Part shown: one piece after another, positions 27,404 to 37,698 of the stretch
Layout of the letters: every line of letters begins with the position of its first letter
How positions within the stretch are numbered: position 1 is the stretch's first letter
Notes under the pieces: model-generated
What the model saw: only the letters and a program-made list of their open reading frames with translations
Database searches by the model: none
What the model was told of the DNA's origin: nothing
DNA from: Sphingomonas caseinilytica
Lineage (GTDB): Bacteria > Pseudomonadota > Alphaproteobacteria > Sphingomonadales > Sphingomonadaceae
Assembly (NCBI RefSeq): GCF_023516455.1
Contig: NZ_JAMGBA010000001.1
Coordinates: 124,001 to 188,000, forward strand
Reading direction: 5' to 3'
DNA: 64,000 nucleotides
Program-made: the position numbers and the translations under genes

Positions 27404-28249
27404 TCAGCCCATGTAGCGGCGCGGAATCCTTAGAGGCAGTTGCGGCTGTTCGCCGATAATCATGTGCCAGCGCTCCTCGAAGCGGTCGAGCCACGGAATG
27501 AGGTCTTCGGGCTTGAGCGGCTGGGCCACGAAATAGCCCTGCGCGACGTCGCAGCCGAGGTCGCGCAGCAGTTTCAGCTGATCCTCGGTCTCGACCCCTT
27601 CGGCAGTGACGGTGAGGCCGAGGCCGTGGGCAAGTTCGATGATGCTTTTGACGATCAGGGCGCTGTCGGCCGAGGTCGGCGCATCCTCGACGAAGAAGCG
27701 GTCGATCTTGAGTTCCGTGAACGGAAGTTGCCGGAGCTGCATCAGGGTCGAATAGCCGACCCCGAAATCGTCGATGGCAAGGCCAATGCCCTTGATGCGG
27801 AAGCGGGTTAGCGTGTCCATCAGCTTGATGAGCGGCTGGGTCGCGCCCTCCGTCAGTTCCAGCACCAGGCGATCGGTCGGTACGTCCAGGGCCGTGCACA
27901 TCCGCTCGACAAGGTCGGGAAAGTCCAGCTGATCGAGGCTGAGCGCGGAAATATTGAAGGCGAGACAGGTATCGATGCCCTGTTCGACCCAGCTGAGCCA
28001 CTGGCGGAGGGTGGTTCTCAACCCCCACTGCGTCATCTGGTCGATGAGGCCATGCTTCTCGGCCAATGGAACGAAGCGGGAGGGCGGGATCGTGCCCAAT
28101 TCGGGGTCGTCCCACCGAACCAGCGCCTCGACGCGGCGGAGGCGGCCGTCGGACAGCGATATCTTCGGCTGATAGACCATGTGCAACCGGCCGTTGATCA
28201 GCGCCCGCTCGAGCCCATCGAGCATTCCGATATCCGCCTGGGCAATCAT
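27404..28249 (-). CDS. EAL-domain c-di-GMP phosphodiesterase
   Basis: The 281-residue cytoplasmic protein is little more than an EAL domain. The residues needed for metal and substrate are present: Glu in VEALVRW, Asn in FNISAL, Glu in LELTEG, the IDDFGVGYSTL double Asp, Lys in ELKIDRFF, AEGVET and Gln in DVAQGYFVAQP. It should hydrolyse c-di-GMP to pGpG. A one-domain receiver gene precedes it with a 4-bp overlap, so its activity is probably set by that receiver. A PilZ effector gene is divergent. Confidence 0.92.
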   Translation of the reverse strand: MIAQADIGMLDGLERALINGRLHMVYQPKISLSDGRLRRVEALVRWDDPELGTIPPSRFVPLAEKHGLIDQMTQWGLRTTLRQWLSWVEQGIDTCLAFNISALSLDQLDFPDLVERMCTALDVPTDRLVLELTEGATQPLIKLMDTLTRFRIKGIGLAIDDFGVGYSTLMQLRQLPFTELKIDRFFVEDAPTSADSALIVKSIIELAHGLGLTVTAEGVETEDQLKLLRDLGCDVAQGYFVAQPLKPEDLIPWLDRFEERWHMIIGEQPQLPLRIPRRYMG

Positions 28250-28635
28250 GGCACCAGCGATGGCCTGACCTTCGTCAAAATTTCCTCGAGCTCCTCAAGT
28301 CGGGCGGGCTTTTCCAACGGGCCGACCATCTGCAATCCCATGGCTTCGCCGAGCCGAAACGCGCTTTCGAGTACCCTGCGATCGAAACCGGAAATGATCA
28401 GGACCGGATCCTTGAACCCTTCGTCGGCAATGAAGCGGAGGAGCTGGACGCCGTCCATTCCAGGCATTCCAAGGTCGAGGACAACCATCTGGGGACGGGA
28501 TTCGAGGAAGGAGTCGCGAAACTGCTGGTCATGTTCGGCGATGATCGGCTCAAAGCCGCACATGTCGGCGGCCTTGGCGACGAATGCGGCCAGCGCCGGT
28601 TCGTCATCGATCAACAACAGCCTCGGCAACGGCAT
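28246..28635 (-). CDS. Single-domain response regulator
   Basis: This 129-residue receiver has the full set: acidic pair in LIDDEP, phospho-acceptor Asp in VVLDLGMPGMDG near 54, Ser in ISGF and Lys in LEKPA. There is no output domain. It overlaps the EAL gene by 4 bp, so phosphorylation presumably controls the phosphodiesterase through contact between the two. The partner kinase is not in the window. Confidence 0.9.
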   Translation of the reverse strand: MPLPRLLLIDDEPALAAFVAKAADMCGFEPIIAEHDQQFRDSFLESRPQMVVLDLGMPGMDGVQLLRFIADEGFKDPVLIISGFDRRVLESAFRLGEAMGLQMVGPLEKPARLEELEEILTKVRPSLVP

Positions 28636-28782
28636 TTTTGGCCAGCTCTCCCACTTTGCCCCTTACCGGAACCTATCATTCAAGGATACGGGCCGGTCAA
28701 ACGCGCGAAACCTGATTTTAACCCAAATACATATATTGTCTCACTTTGGCGCGAAATTCATTCGCTTTGGGAGAGCCCAGGC

Positions 28783-29487
28783 ATGTTCGGATCACTCATC
28801 CGGCGTAAACAGACGAAGCTTCCGCTCGGTGAGGATGGGGTCGTGTTCGAGTCGACCACCTTTTCGCTGAGCACGGCCGTGCCGCGGCCGACGGAACGGC
28901 GCACCGACGAACGTCTGATCGCCATGCTGCGGGTGGCAAAGCTGACGGATGCGCGGGGCCAGAACCAGTTGATCCGAGTCCGCAATGTTTCCGCCGGTGG
29001 TTTGATGGCGGAAGTCGGCCATCCCGTGGAGGTTGGCGACGTCGTCGAGATCGAGCTTTCTTCCCAGCAGGTTCCGTCGACCGTGGTGTGGATCCGCGAA
29101 GGCACCGCAGGGTTCAAGTTCGACCAGAATATCGACCTTGGCGAGCTTCTGGCCGGTCGCAAGCCCCGCCACGGCTTCCGCCCGCGCCCGCCGCGGCTGG
29201 AGGTCAATTGCAAGGCCAATGTGAAGGTCGAGAGCAATTACTACACGGTAGAGGTCCACGACATTTCGCTGGGCGGAATGAAGGTCGAGCCGATCGAGGA
29301 ATATTGCCTGGGCAAAAAGGTCGTGGTGGTCGTCGAAAGCCTGCGCCCGATCCGTGGCGAGGTGCGCTGGTTCTCCGACCGCAAGGCGGGCATCGTGTTC
29401 GAACAACCGCTGAAGTTCGAGGAACTTGCCGAATGGATCGCGACGCGGCTCGAGGTTGCGACCTTGAAAGCCAGCACGAAGGGCTGA
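28783..29487 (+). CDS. Tandem PilZ-domain protein
   Basis: The 234-residue product seems to hold two PilZ-like units. The first has RRTDERLIAMLRVAKL (RxxxR region) and RVRNVSAGGL with the D/NxSxxG element. The second begins RPPRLEVNCKANVKV and has VHDISLGGMKVE. PilZ domains bind c-di-GMP; the second, with DISLGG but no clear RxxxR, may be a partner domain that does not bind. It faces the receiver-EAL operon across 147 bp, which fits one signalling unit. The frame is open 252 bp upstream, but the ATG at 28783 (MFGSLIRRK) is a better start. Confidence 0.85.
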   Translation: MFGSLIRRKQTKLPLGEDGVVFESTTFSLSTAVPRPTERRTDERLIAMLRVAKLTDARGQNQLIRVRNVSAGGLMAEVGHPVEVGDVVEIELSSQQVPSTVVWIREGTAGFKFDQNIDLGELLAGRKPRHGFRPRPPRLEVNCKANVKVESNYYTVEVHDISLGGMKVEPIEEYCLGKKVVVVVESLRPIRGEVRWFSDRKAGIVFEQPLKFEELAEWIATRLEVATLKASTKG

Positions 29488-29550
29488 GGCCCTTCAATAG
29501 TATCGCGGCCGTTCTTATTTATCCGTCCAATACAATGGAAGGATAAGGAA

Positions 29551-30099
29551 ATGGCCGATCAAGTCGCGGTTCTGGCGGGCGGATGCTTCTGGTGCACGGA
29601 GGCCGTGTTCCTCGACGTCGTCGGCGTGAAATCGGTCGAAAGCGGCTATACGGGCGGGCAGACCGTCAATCCGACCTACAAGCAGGTTTGCGGCGGCGAC
29701 ACCGGGCATGCCGAGGCGATCCGCATCACCTATGACGCCGACGTGTTGAGCTATGGCGACCTGCTCGACATCTTCTTCGCAATCCACGACCCGACCCAGC
29801 TCAATCGGCAGGGAGGCGACATCGGAACCCAATATCGCTCCGCTATCTTCCCGCAGGACGAAGTGCAGCGGGAGGAGGCCATCGCGGCGATCGAGCGCGC
29901 CAACCAGCAGAATGACGGCAAGGTGGTGACCACGATCGAGCCCAAGGCCGAATGGTATCCGGCGGAGGATTATCACCAGGATTATTGGGCCGGCGAAGGG
30001 CAGAGCAACGCCTATTGCGTCGCCGTCATCCCGCCGAAGCTGGCGAAGCTCCGGAAGAGCTTCCAGAACCGGGTGAAGAGCGAGGGGGCGAACGCCTGA
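29551..30099 (+). CDS. msrA: Peptide methionine (S)-S-oxide reductase
   Basis: MsrA reduces the S-epimer of methionine sulfoxide. The 182-residue protein starts with AVLAGGCFWCTEAVF, where Cys12 is the catalytic residue, and carries SGYTGG, GDTGHAEAI, FFAIHDPTQLNRQGGDIGTQYRSAIF and YHQDYW, which are the family's hallmark blocks. It has no signal peptide. RBS AAGGAUAAGGAA-like sequence just before the ATG supports the start. It stands alone between a PilZ gene and a convergent exported protein. Confidence 0.97.
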   Translation: MADQVAVLAGGCFWCTEAVFLDVVGVKSVESGYTGGQTVNPTYKQVCGGDTGHAEAIRITYDADVLSYGDLLDIFFAIHDPTQLNRQGGDIGTQYRSAIFPQDEVQREEAIAAIERANQQNDGKVVTTIEPKAEWYPAEDYHQDYWAGEGQSNAYCVAVIPPKLAKLRKSFQNRVKSEGANA

Positions 30100-30127
30100 C
30101 CGGCATTCGCCCCGCTAACTCAAAACT

Positions 30128-30724
30128 TTAGCGTTGCGGGGACCCGGCTGCACTTGCGGGAGCCTCGGTGGTGGTCGGAGTATCCGCCGCGACAGGAGCT
30201 GCGACCGGCATAGTTGCCGGAGCCGGAGCAGCCGCCGCGCGCCGGTCGACCTCGGCCTTCAGCGCCGTGAAGAATGTGTCGTAGGGCTCGGCGACCGTCA
30301 CCAGCTTGCCGTCGCTAAAGGCCGTGCCGAACAGGCCGCGCTGCTTCGATTCCGTGACGTGCAGGTTGAGCCGCACCAGCGACTGGCCAGCGCCATATTC
30401 CTCGATGAGGAGCGACGCCTTCTGCGTCAGCTTCTTTTTCCCGAATCCCCAGAGGATATTATAGAAAATCTTGCCCTTGGCTTCGGTCTGGCCGCTGATC
30501 GTGCCGGCGTCCTTGCTGGCGGTGATGTCGACATAACCCAGCGATTGTAGGGCGGCGATCGATGCGGAAAAGGCCGTGTTCACCGGCACCGCATAGCTTT
30601 CCGATTGCGCCTCGGACAGCTGGGCCGGCGTCAGCTCAGGCGGTTTCTGCTCGGCCATTGCCGGTGCGGCAAAGCTGGTGGTGCCGACGGCAAGCGCTGC
30701 CGCCATCAAGATATTGCGATTCAA
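30128..30724 (-). CDS. Exported protein of unknown function
   Basis: The product has 198 residues with a clear signal peptide (MNRNILMAAALAVG...APAMA, cut near 24). The mature part has a compact segment with SLGYVDITASKDAGTISG and a following LLIEEYGAGQSLVRLNLHVTE strand pair, then an Ala/Pro/Thr-rich disordered tail of about 35 residues. I do not recognise the family. It is probably periplasmic or lies at the envelope. About 112 bp with no feature I can name separate it from the next gene on the same strand. Confidence 0.7.
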   Translation of the reverse strand: MNRNILMAAALAVGTTSFAAPAMAEQKPPELTPAQLSEAQSESYAVPVNTAFSASIAALQSLGYVDITASKDAGTISGQTEAKGKIFYNILWGFGKKKLTQKASLLIEEYGAGQSLVRLNLHVTESKQRGLFGTAFSDGKLVTVAEPYDTFFTALKAEVDRRAAAAPAPATMPVAAPVAADTPTTTEAPASAAGSPQR

Positions 30725-30836
30725 TTTATTCCCCCATGTACGAACAGGCGAAACTAGCCTGTTGTGATGAGCCTAGGTTGGGCGTTCGTCAGCCGCAATA
30801 TTAAATCACCAGGGATTTTATCGTGACGTCAGCCGC

Positions 30837-31766
30837 TTAGGGCCGGGGCGCCGCAGCCCTTTTCAGCCGGTCGCGGATGGCGGCGGCGATGCCGTCGCCG
30901 GGGACGGGGGCGATGGCAATGCGCTGGGCCGGTGAAGCGTCGGCTTTATGGAGCAGGTCGAACAGCCGTGCCGCGGCCTCGACCGGGTCTCCCGTTTCGC
31001 TGAGCGACACGTCGCCGGAAACGGGGCCGAAGCCGATCAGATATTCGCCGTCCTCCGCGCCTGTCGCATCGAGGCGGAGCGGTTTCTTCGGTGCGTAGTG
31101 GCTGGCGAGCTGGCCCGGTGCCTCGATCGCCGAGGCGCGCTTCACTTCGATCGCATCGATTTCGATCGGACCTCTTCGAAGGAGGCGAAGCCGCCCGTCC
31201 GTCGCGGCGATGATGGTCGATTCAATACCCCGCTGCGTCGCGCCGCCGTCGATCACCAGCGGGATCCGGCCTTTCAGGGAAGCGAGTACGTGGCTGGCCC
31301 TGGTCGGGCTGATAAGGCCGCTGGCATTGGCGGACGGCGCGGCCAGCGGCCGGTCGCAGGCCTTGAGCAGCGCCTGCATCGCCGGGTGGGCGGGGATGCG
31401 CAGGGCGATTGTCTCGAGCCCGGCGGTAACGATGCCCGGGATCGCTGCGCCCTTCACCAGGGGGACGACCAGGGTCAGTGGGCCCGGCCAATATTTGTTC
31501 GCGAGCTTGCGGGCTTCGCCGTCGAAACGCCCAATGCGCTCGGCCGCTTCAAGATCGGGGACATGGACGATCAGGGGATTGAACCGCGGACGGCCCTTGG
31601 CGGCGTAGATGCGCGCAACGGCGTCCGCATTGGTCGCGTCGGCGGCGAGGCCGTACACCGTCTCCGTGGGAACGGCCACAAGCTCGCCGGCCAGTACCAG
31701 GCGCGCGGCTTCGGCGATGGCTTCATCGCTCAGCGGCATGACGCGCGTGTCGGCTGGCCCACTCAT
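30837..31766 (-). CDS. tsaC: L-threonylcarbamoyladenylate synthase (Sua5/TsaC)
   Basis: This enzyme makes threonylcarbamoyl-AMP for the universal t6A37 modification of ANN-decoding tRNAs. The 309-residue protein has the YrdC domain (VAVPTETVYGLAADA, KGRPRFNPLIVH, YWPGPLTLVV, PSAN motif, STI) plus a second Sua5 domain (ASHYAPKKPL then Rossmann-like strands), so it is the long Sua5 form. The start is put at the second ATG (MSGPADT); a first ATG 36 bp upstream leaves only 10 bp to the divergent gene. Confidence 0.92.
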   Translation of the reverse strand: MSGPADTRVMPLSDEAIAEAARLVLAGELVAVPTETVYGLAADATNADAVARIYAAKGRPRFNPLIVHVPDLEAAERIGRFDGEARKLANKYWPGPLTLVVPLVKGAAIPGIVTAGLETIALRIPAHPAMQALLKACDRPLAAPSANASGLISPTRASHVLASLKGRIPLVIDGGATQRGIESTIIAATDGRLRLLRRGPIEIDAIEVKRASAIEAPGQLASHYAPKKPLRLDATGAEDGEYLIGFGPVSGDVSLSETGDPVEAAARLFDLLHKADASPAQRIAIAPVPGDGIAAAIRDRLKRAAAPRP

Positions 31767-31812
31767 TGTCTGCCCGCTATAGGCCCTTCGCACCATCTTC
31801 AAGGACCTCGAA

Positions 31813-33471
31813 ATGAGTTTTATTGCCCCGGTTTCGGATCAACGCCTGACGCTTAACGCAGTCGTCGGGATCGGCGAACTCGAAGGCGGGCCAGATGCAG
31901 AGATGGTGGATGCGGTGCTCGAGGGCGCCGCTGCACTCGCGGAAGGCGAATTCGCACCGCTTGCAAGCATCGGCGATACGGTCGGCGCTCGGTGGGACAA
32001 TGGCAGGGTTACAATGCCGGCCGGCTTCAAGGCTGCGTGGCAATCCTTCGTCGAGGGCGGCTGGATGACGCTTGCGGCGCATGAGGAGCATGGCGGGCAG
32101 GGCCTGCCGCATTCCATGTCCGCTGCCCTCATGGACAATCTCAACGCCGCGAACCTGGGGTTTGCGCTCTGCCCGATGCTGTCGATGGGCGCCATCGAAG
32201 CGATCGCGCAGCACGGTTCGGACGAGCTGAAGCGCGATTATCTGCCGAAGATCGTCAGCGGCGAATGGCCGGCGACGATGAACCTGACCGAGCCCGCGGC
32301 AGGGAGCGATGTCGGCGCGCTCAAGACCAAGGCCGAGGCGGTCGGCGATGGCAGCTGGCGTATCAAGGGCACGAAGATATTCATCACCTATGGCGAACAT
32401 GATCTGAGCGACCAGATCATCCACCTGGTGCTGGCCCGTACTGCTGGAGCCCCGGAAGGGACACGCGGCATTTCGCTGTTCCTGGTTCCCAAACTGATGC
32501 CGGACGGTTCGGCGAACGATGTTCGCTGCGTCTCGATCGAACATAAGCTTGGCATCCACGCCTCGCCGACCTGCGTCATGAGCTATGGCGACCATGAGGG
32601 CGCGATCGGCTGGCTGGTCGGGCCGGAGTTGGGCGGAATGGCGGCGATGTTCACGATGATGAACAATGCGCGGCTGAATGTCGGTCTGCAGGGCGTCGGC
32701 ATTGCCGAACGCGCGACGCAGCGCGCTGTTGCCTATGCGCTGGAGCGCAAGCAGGGGCTGCGCAACCGCCTGCCGGTTCCGATCGCCGAGCATCCCGACG
32801 TCCGGCGAATGCTGCTTCGCATGCGGGCGCTCACCATGGGAGCGCGGGCGCTGCTTTATTATGCATTCGGGCAGGTCGACCGGGCGGCACGGGGCGATGG
32901 TGCCGCGGCGCTTCGTGCAGAGGTCCTGACCCCGCTGGCCAAGGCCTGGGGAACCGATGTCGGCTGCGAAGTAGCCAGCCTCGGCATCCAGGTACATGGC
33001 GGCATGGGCTATATCGAGGAGACCGGCGCGGCCCAGCATCTGCGCGATGCCCGGATCGCACCGATTTACGAGGGCACCAACGGCATCCAGGCGGCCGACC
33101 TCGTGGGCCGGAAGCTGGGTCTGGACGGCGGCCTGGCGTTCGACGGGCTGATTGCCGACGTTCGCGACGAAACCCGGGACGCGCGGCTGGTTGCGCTGGC
33201 CGATGCGGTCGAAGTTGCAGCCACCACCCTGCGCGAATCCGCGCCGGACGACCGGCTGGCGGGAAGCTATCCCTTCCTTACCATGACGTCGGTGATGGTG
33301 GCCGGATGGCTGGTCGAACGAATGGCGCGGTCGGAGGGTGCGGATGCCCGCACCAAGGCCGCCACCGATTTCTTCGTGGCGACGATCGTTCCGGAAGCGC
33401 TTGGACTAGGCGCGGCTGCCGAGGCAGGCGCGGCGTTGCTTTACGAGGTTCCGGCGGAAGCCCTGGCCTAG
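31813..33471 (+). CDS. Acyl-CoA dehydrogenase with C-terminal extension
   Basis: The 552-residue protein belongs to the longer acyl-CoA dehydrogenase type. It has LTEPAAGSDVG and KGTKIFITYGEHDLS for FAD binding, then VHGGMGYIEETGAAQHLRDARIAPIYEGTNGIQAADLVGRKL with the catalytic Glu in IYEGT, and a 130-residue helical C-terminal domain. Members act on medium- or long-chain or sulfur-containing acyl-CoAs. A GntR regulator gene ends convergently with it, overlapping by 4 bp. It has no obvious operon partner on its own strand. Confidence 0.9.
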   Translation: MSFIAPVSDQRLTLNAVVGIGELEGGPDAEMVDAVLEGAAALAEGEFAPLASIGDTVGARWDNGRVTMPAGFKAAWQSFVEGGWMTLAAHEEHGGQGLPHSMSAALMDNLNAANLGFALCPMLSMGAIEAIAQHGSDELKRDYLPKIVSGEWPATMNLTEPAAGSDVGALKTKAEAVGDGSWRIKGTKIFITYGEHDLSDQIIHLVLARTAGAPEGTRGISLFLVPKLMPDGSANDVRCVSIEHKLGIHASPTCVMSYGDHEGAIGWLVGPELGGMAAMFTMMNNARLNVGLQGVGIAERATQRAVAYALERKQGLRNRLPVPIAEHPDVRRMLLRMRALTMGARALLYYAFGQVDRAARGDGAAALRAEVLTPLAKAWGTDVGCEVASLGIQVHGGMGYIEETGAAQHLRDARIAPIYEGTNGIQAADLVGRKLGLDGGLAFDGLIADVRDETRDARLVALADAVEVAATTLRESAPDDRLAGSYPFLTMTSVMVAGWLVERMARSEGADARTKAATDFFVATIVPEALGLGAAAEAGAALLYEVPAEALA

Positions 33472-33818
33472 GCGCTTTGCATCAGTTCGGCCGGGTCGAT
33501 TCCCAGCCGGGCCATGCGATCGCGGATCAAGGGCCATTCACTGGTGATGAATGCCTGACGCTCGCTGGTGCGAAGGCGCGCGGCCGCGCCTGATGCCACG
33601 AACATGCCGACCCCGCGCTTCACCACAATCAGTCCTTCGTCCTGGAAGCCCTGATAGGCCTTAGCGACGGTGAGCGGATTGGCGCCCTGTTCGGCGGCTA
33701 GCGCACGGACAGAGGGAAGCGGGTCTCCATCGCCGTACCTGCCGGCCAGAATGGCATCGGCAATCACCTCGCGAAGGCGGACGTACACGGGTTTTTCGTG
33801 GGAGCTTCTGAGCGTCAT
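33468..33818 (-). CDS. GntR-family regulator, YtrA-like
   Basis: The 116-residue protein is short for a GntR regulator. It has the winged helix (PVYVRLREVIADAILAGRYGDGDPLPSVRALAAEQGANPLTVAKAYQ) but no large ligand domain, only a helical tail of about 45 residues, as in the YtrA group that often controls ABC transporters. A start 18 bp upstream is possible. The promoter side has an AT-rich TGCTGTTACAATACAGC palindrome-like sequence just upstream, which could be its own operator. Confidence 0.82.
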   Translation of the reverse strand: MTLRSSHEKPVYVRLREVIADAILAGRYGDGDPLPSVRALAAEQGANPLTVAKAYQGFQDEGLIVVKRGVGMFVASGAAARLRTSERQAFITSEWPLIRDRMARLGIDPAELMQSA

Positions 33819-33819
33819 G

Positions 33820-33836
33820 CTGTTACAATACAGCAA
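33820..33836. promoter_or_regulatory. Candidate GntR operator/promoter palindrome
   Basis: The sequence TGCTGTTACAATACAGC forms an imperfect dyad (GCTGT..ACAGC) directly in front of the GntR start. YtrA-type regulators bind short spaced dyads in their own promoters, so self-regulation is plausible. The dyad overlaps an alternative upstream start codon of the same gene. Confidence 0.4.
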
Positions 33837-33862
33837 AGCGCAAGGAGTTCAAGGATTTCCAT

Positions 33863-33940
33863 CGTCATTGCGAGAAGCAAAAGCGACGAAGCAATCCAAA
33901 TGCGGGCGGTTGGATTGCTTCGCTAACGCTCGCAATGACG
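33863..33940. repeat. Palindromic dispersed repeat, copy 1
   Basis: The ends CGTCATTGCGAG and CTCGCAATGACG are reverse complements, with GAAGCAATCCA facing TGGATTGCTTC inside, so the element can fold end to end. Two related copies are at 42238 and 44333. Length is about 78 bp. It lies between two minus-strand genes and may serve as a terminator or processing signal, as REP elements do. Confidence 0.88.
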
Positions 33941-33941
33941 G

Positions 33942-34532
33942 CTAGACTTCCGGCGGTTGCCACTCGCTGACATGCTTGGCGAGCGCGGGCCGTGGGCGTT
34001 CCTCGAGCGGGTTGCCGGGCGTGCCGAGAAAGATGAAGCCGGCGATCCGCTCGCCCTCCCTGCAGAATGCCATGGTGACCCTTGGCGAATAGGCCTGCCA
34101 GCCGGTGATCCACCCGCCGACAAAGCCCAGGGCATGGGCGGCATGGAGCAGGTTCATCGCGACCGCGCCGCAGCTCAATTCCTGTTCCCAGACCGGAATC
34201 TTGTGACCCTGGATCGGGGAGGAAACCAGGGTGATCATTACGGGCGCCTGGTGGGCGAATTCCAGCGCCTTGGCATAATGGGCCGAGGTCGGATCGTCGT
34301 TACATTCCGGAAGCGCGCGGGCGAGGAGGTCGGCTAGTTGCTGCCGCTGTTGTGAGCCAACGATGACGAATCGCCACGGGGAGATCTTGCCATGATCGGG
34401 CGTTCGCATGGCGATGGTCAGGATGCGTTCTAGGTCGGCAGCGGATGGTCCGGGTGCAACCATTTCCCGCGGCCTACCGGAACGGCGGGTTTCGAGGAGC
34501 GATTGTGCGGATGAGATATCGTTCAGGGTCAT
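33942..34532 (-). CDS. Nitroreductase-family FMN oxidoreductase
   Basis: The protein of about 196 residues belongs to the nitroreductase fold: RRSGRPREM (FMN-binding Arg-Ser-Arg-like segment), RTPDHGKISPWRFVIV, a mid-chain Gly-Ala helix (CGAVAMNLLHAAHALGFVGGWITG) and a short GEFIFLGTP-like GFIFLGTPGNP strand. The size and sequence are close to the E. coli YdjA type, a compact NAD(P)H enzyme of unclear natural substrate. An ATG 9 bp upstream is an alternative start. The gene ends directly next to repeat copy 1. Confidence 0.85.
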   Translation of the reverse strand: MTLNDISSAQSLLETRRSGRPREMVAPGPSAADLERILTIAMRTPDHGKISPWRFVIVGSQQRQQLADLLARALPECNDDPTSAHYAKALEFAHQAPVMITLVSSPIQGHKIPVWEQELSCGAVAMNLLHAAHALGFVGGWITGWQAYSPRVTMAFCREGERIAGFIFLGTPGNPLEERPRPALAKHVSEWQPPEV

Positions 34533-34666
34533 GCAGTGCATCTAGTGGCGCAAGCCGTTGGCAACAATCGGCTTCACAAGCGCGTTTTCCCCGTTAGGGT
34601 GCCGCCCAATTCAACTAAAGGCACGCCCGCGCGAGGCGAGCCAGCACTTCGAGAGGAATGCCCGAC

Positions 34667-36297
34667 ATGGGTCTAAAGCCATTTTCCGCATGGGCCGAAG
34701 GCGACTGGATTACCGCAATTGCGGTCTTCGTCCTGGCTGTCTTCCTGACGGTCGGCGCCAAGGTTGCCGTCCAGAAGGAGCCCGAGTTCGCTGGGCACCC
34801 GAAGGGCCTGTACATGCTGTTCTTTGCCGAAATGTGGGAGCGTTTCTCCTACTACGGCATGCGGGCGCTGCTGATTTTCTACCTGACGCAGCATTGGCTG
34901 TTCAATGATTCCAAATCGAACCTGATCTACGGCGCCTACACCAGCCTGGTGTACATCACGCCCGTTCTCGGCGGCTATATCGCGGATCGCTACCTCGGGC
35001 AGCGCAAGGCTGTGCTGTTCGGCGGCCTTCTGCTGGCAGTCGGCCACAGCCTGATGGCGGTCGAAGGCGTTGGCGGCCAATCGGACCCGACGATCAACGT
35101 CTTCTGGGCGGCACTGGCCTTCATCATTGTCGGCTCGGGCTTCCTCAAGGCCAACATTTCGGTGATGGTCGGGCAGCTGTACAATCTGACCGACATCCGC
35201 CGCGACGGCGCCTACACCATCTTTTACATGGGCATTAACGTCGGCGCCGCGATCGGCACCATCCTGGTCGGCTATCTGGGCCAGACGATCGGCTGGGGCT
35301 ATGGCTTCGGTCTCGCTGGCATCGGCATGCTCGCCGGCCTCGTCGTCTTCGTGCTGGGCAAGAAAGCGCTCCTTGGTGCAGGCGAAGCACCGGCGCCGCT
35401 CTCCAAGTCGAAGGAGTTCACCCTTTACGGCGTCGGCATCGGCGCGGTCGCGGTGATCTGGGCGCTGGTCCAGTATCAGGATGTCATCCAGACGCTGCTG
35501 ATCATCTCGGGCCTCGCACTGCTTGGCTATGTTCTCTACGAGAGCTTCAAGCTGGAGAAGGAACCGCGCGAGCGCATGTTCGCCATCCTGTTCCTGATTG
35601 CCCTCAACCCGCTGTTCTGGGGCCTGTTCGAACAGGCCGGCGGCTCGATGAACCTCTTCACGGACCGCTTCGTCGACCGTGGCGGCGTGCCGGCGGCGAT
35701 CTTCCAGTCGATCAATCCAATTTACATCATCCTTCTGGCACCGATATTCGCGGGCCTGTGGGTGGCCCTTGGCCGACGCGGAATGGAGCCTTCCGCTCCG
35801 GCCAAGTTCGGCCTGGCGCTTGCCCAGATGGGCCTTGCGAACCTCGTCCTCGTCTGGGGCGCTGAGGCTTACGGCCTGGCGGCGATGACCCCGGTCATCT
35901 TCGTGTTCCTCTACTATCTGCTGGCAACGACCGGTGAGCTCTGCCTCAGCCCGGTTGGCCTCAGCGCGATGAACCGGCTTGCGCCGTCGTACCTCGCATC
36001 GCTGATCATGGGCGCCTGGTTCTACATGACTGCGGTCGGCAACTTCGTCGCCGGCAAGATCGGCGAGGCGACCGGCGGCCATGGCGGCGAGATGAGCAAG
36101 GAAAAGCTGCTCCAGATTTACGAGCTGTTCGGCTGGGTCTCGATCGGTGCGGCGGTGGTCGTGCTGGCGCTTTCGCCGCTGGTGAAGCGCTGGATGCACC
36201 TCGACACGCTCCGCGACACCCGCGACCTCGCCGGTGATCGTGAACTTGGCGAGCCGCAGGCTGCGGGCGCCAACCTCAGCGGAGAGGTAAAGGCCTA

Positions 36298-36298
<1 letters not shown>
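34667..36298 (+). CDS. POT-family proton-dependent peptide transporter
   Basis: The 543-residue membrane protein has the POT/PTR hallmark EMWERFSYYGMRALL (ExxERFxYYG) in its first core helix and GGYIADRYLGQRKAVLFGG, then GSGFLKANISVMVGQLY and the late NPLFWGLFEQAGGSMNLF motif. It should import di- and tripeptides with protons. It carries an extra N-terminal hydrophobic helix before the core. An ATG 9 bp upstream sits almost on the GAGAGG ribosome site, so the ATG at 34667 is preferred. It overlaps the first amidohydrolase gene by 1 bp (TAATG), which suggests linked uptake and breakdown of peptides. Confidence 0.92.
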
Positions 36299-37694
<1,396 letters not shown>

Positions 37695-37698
<4 letters not shown>

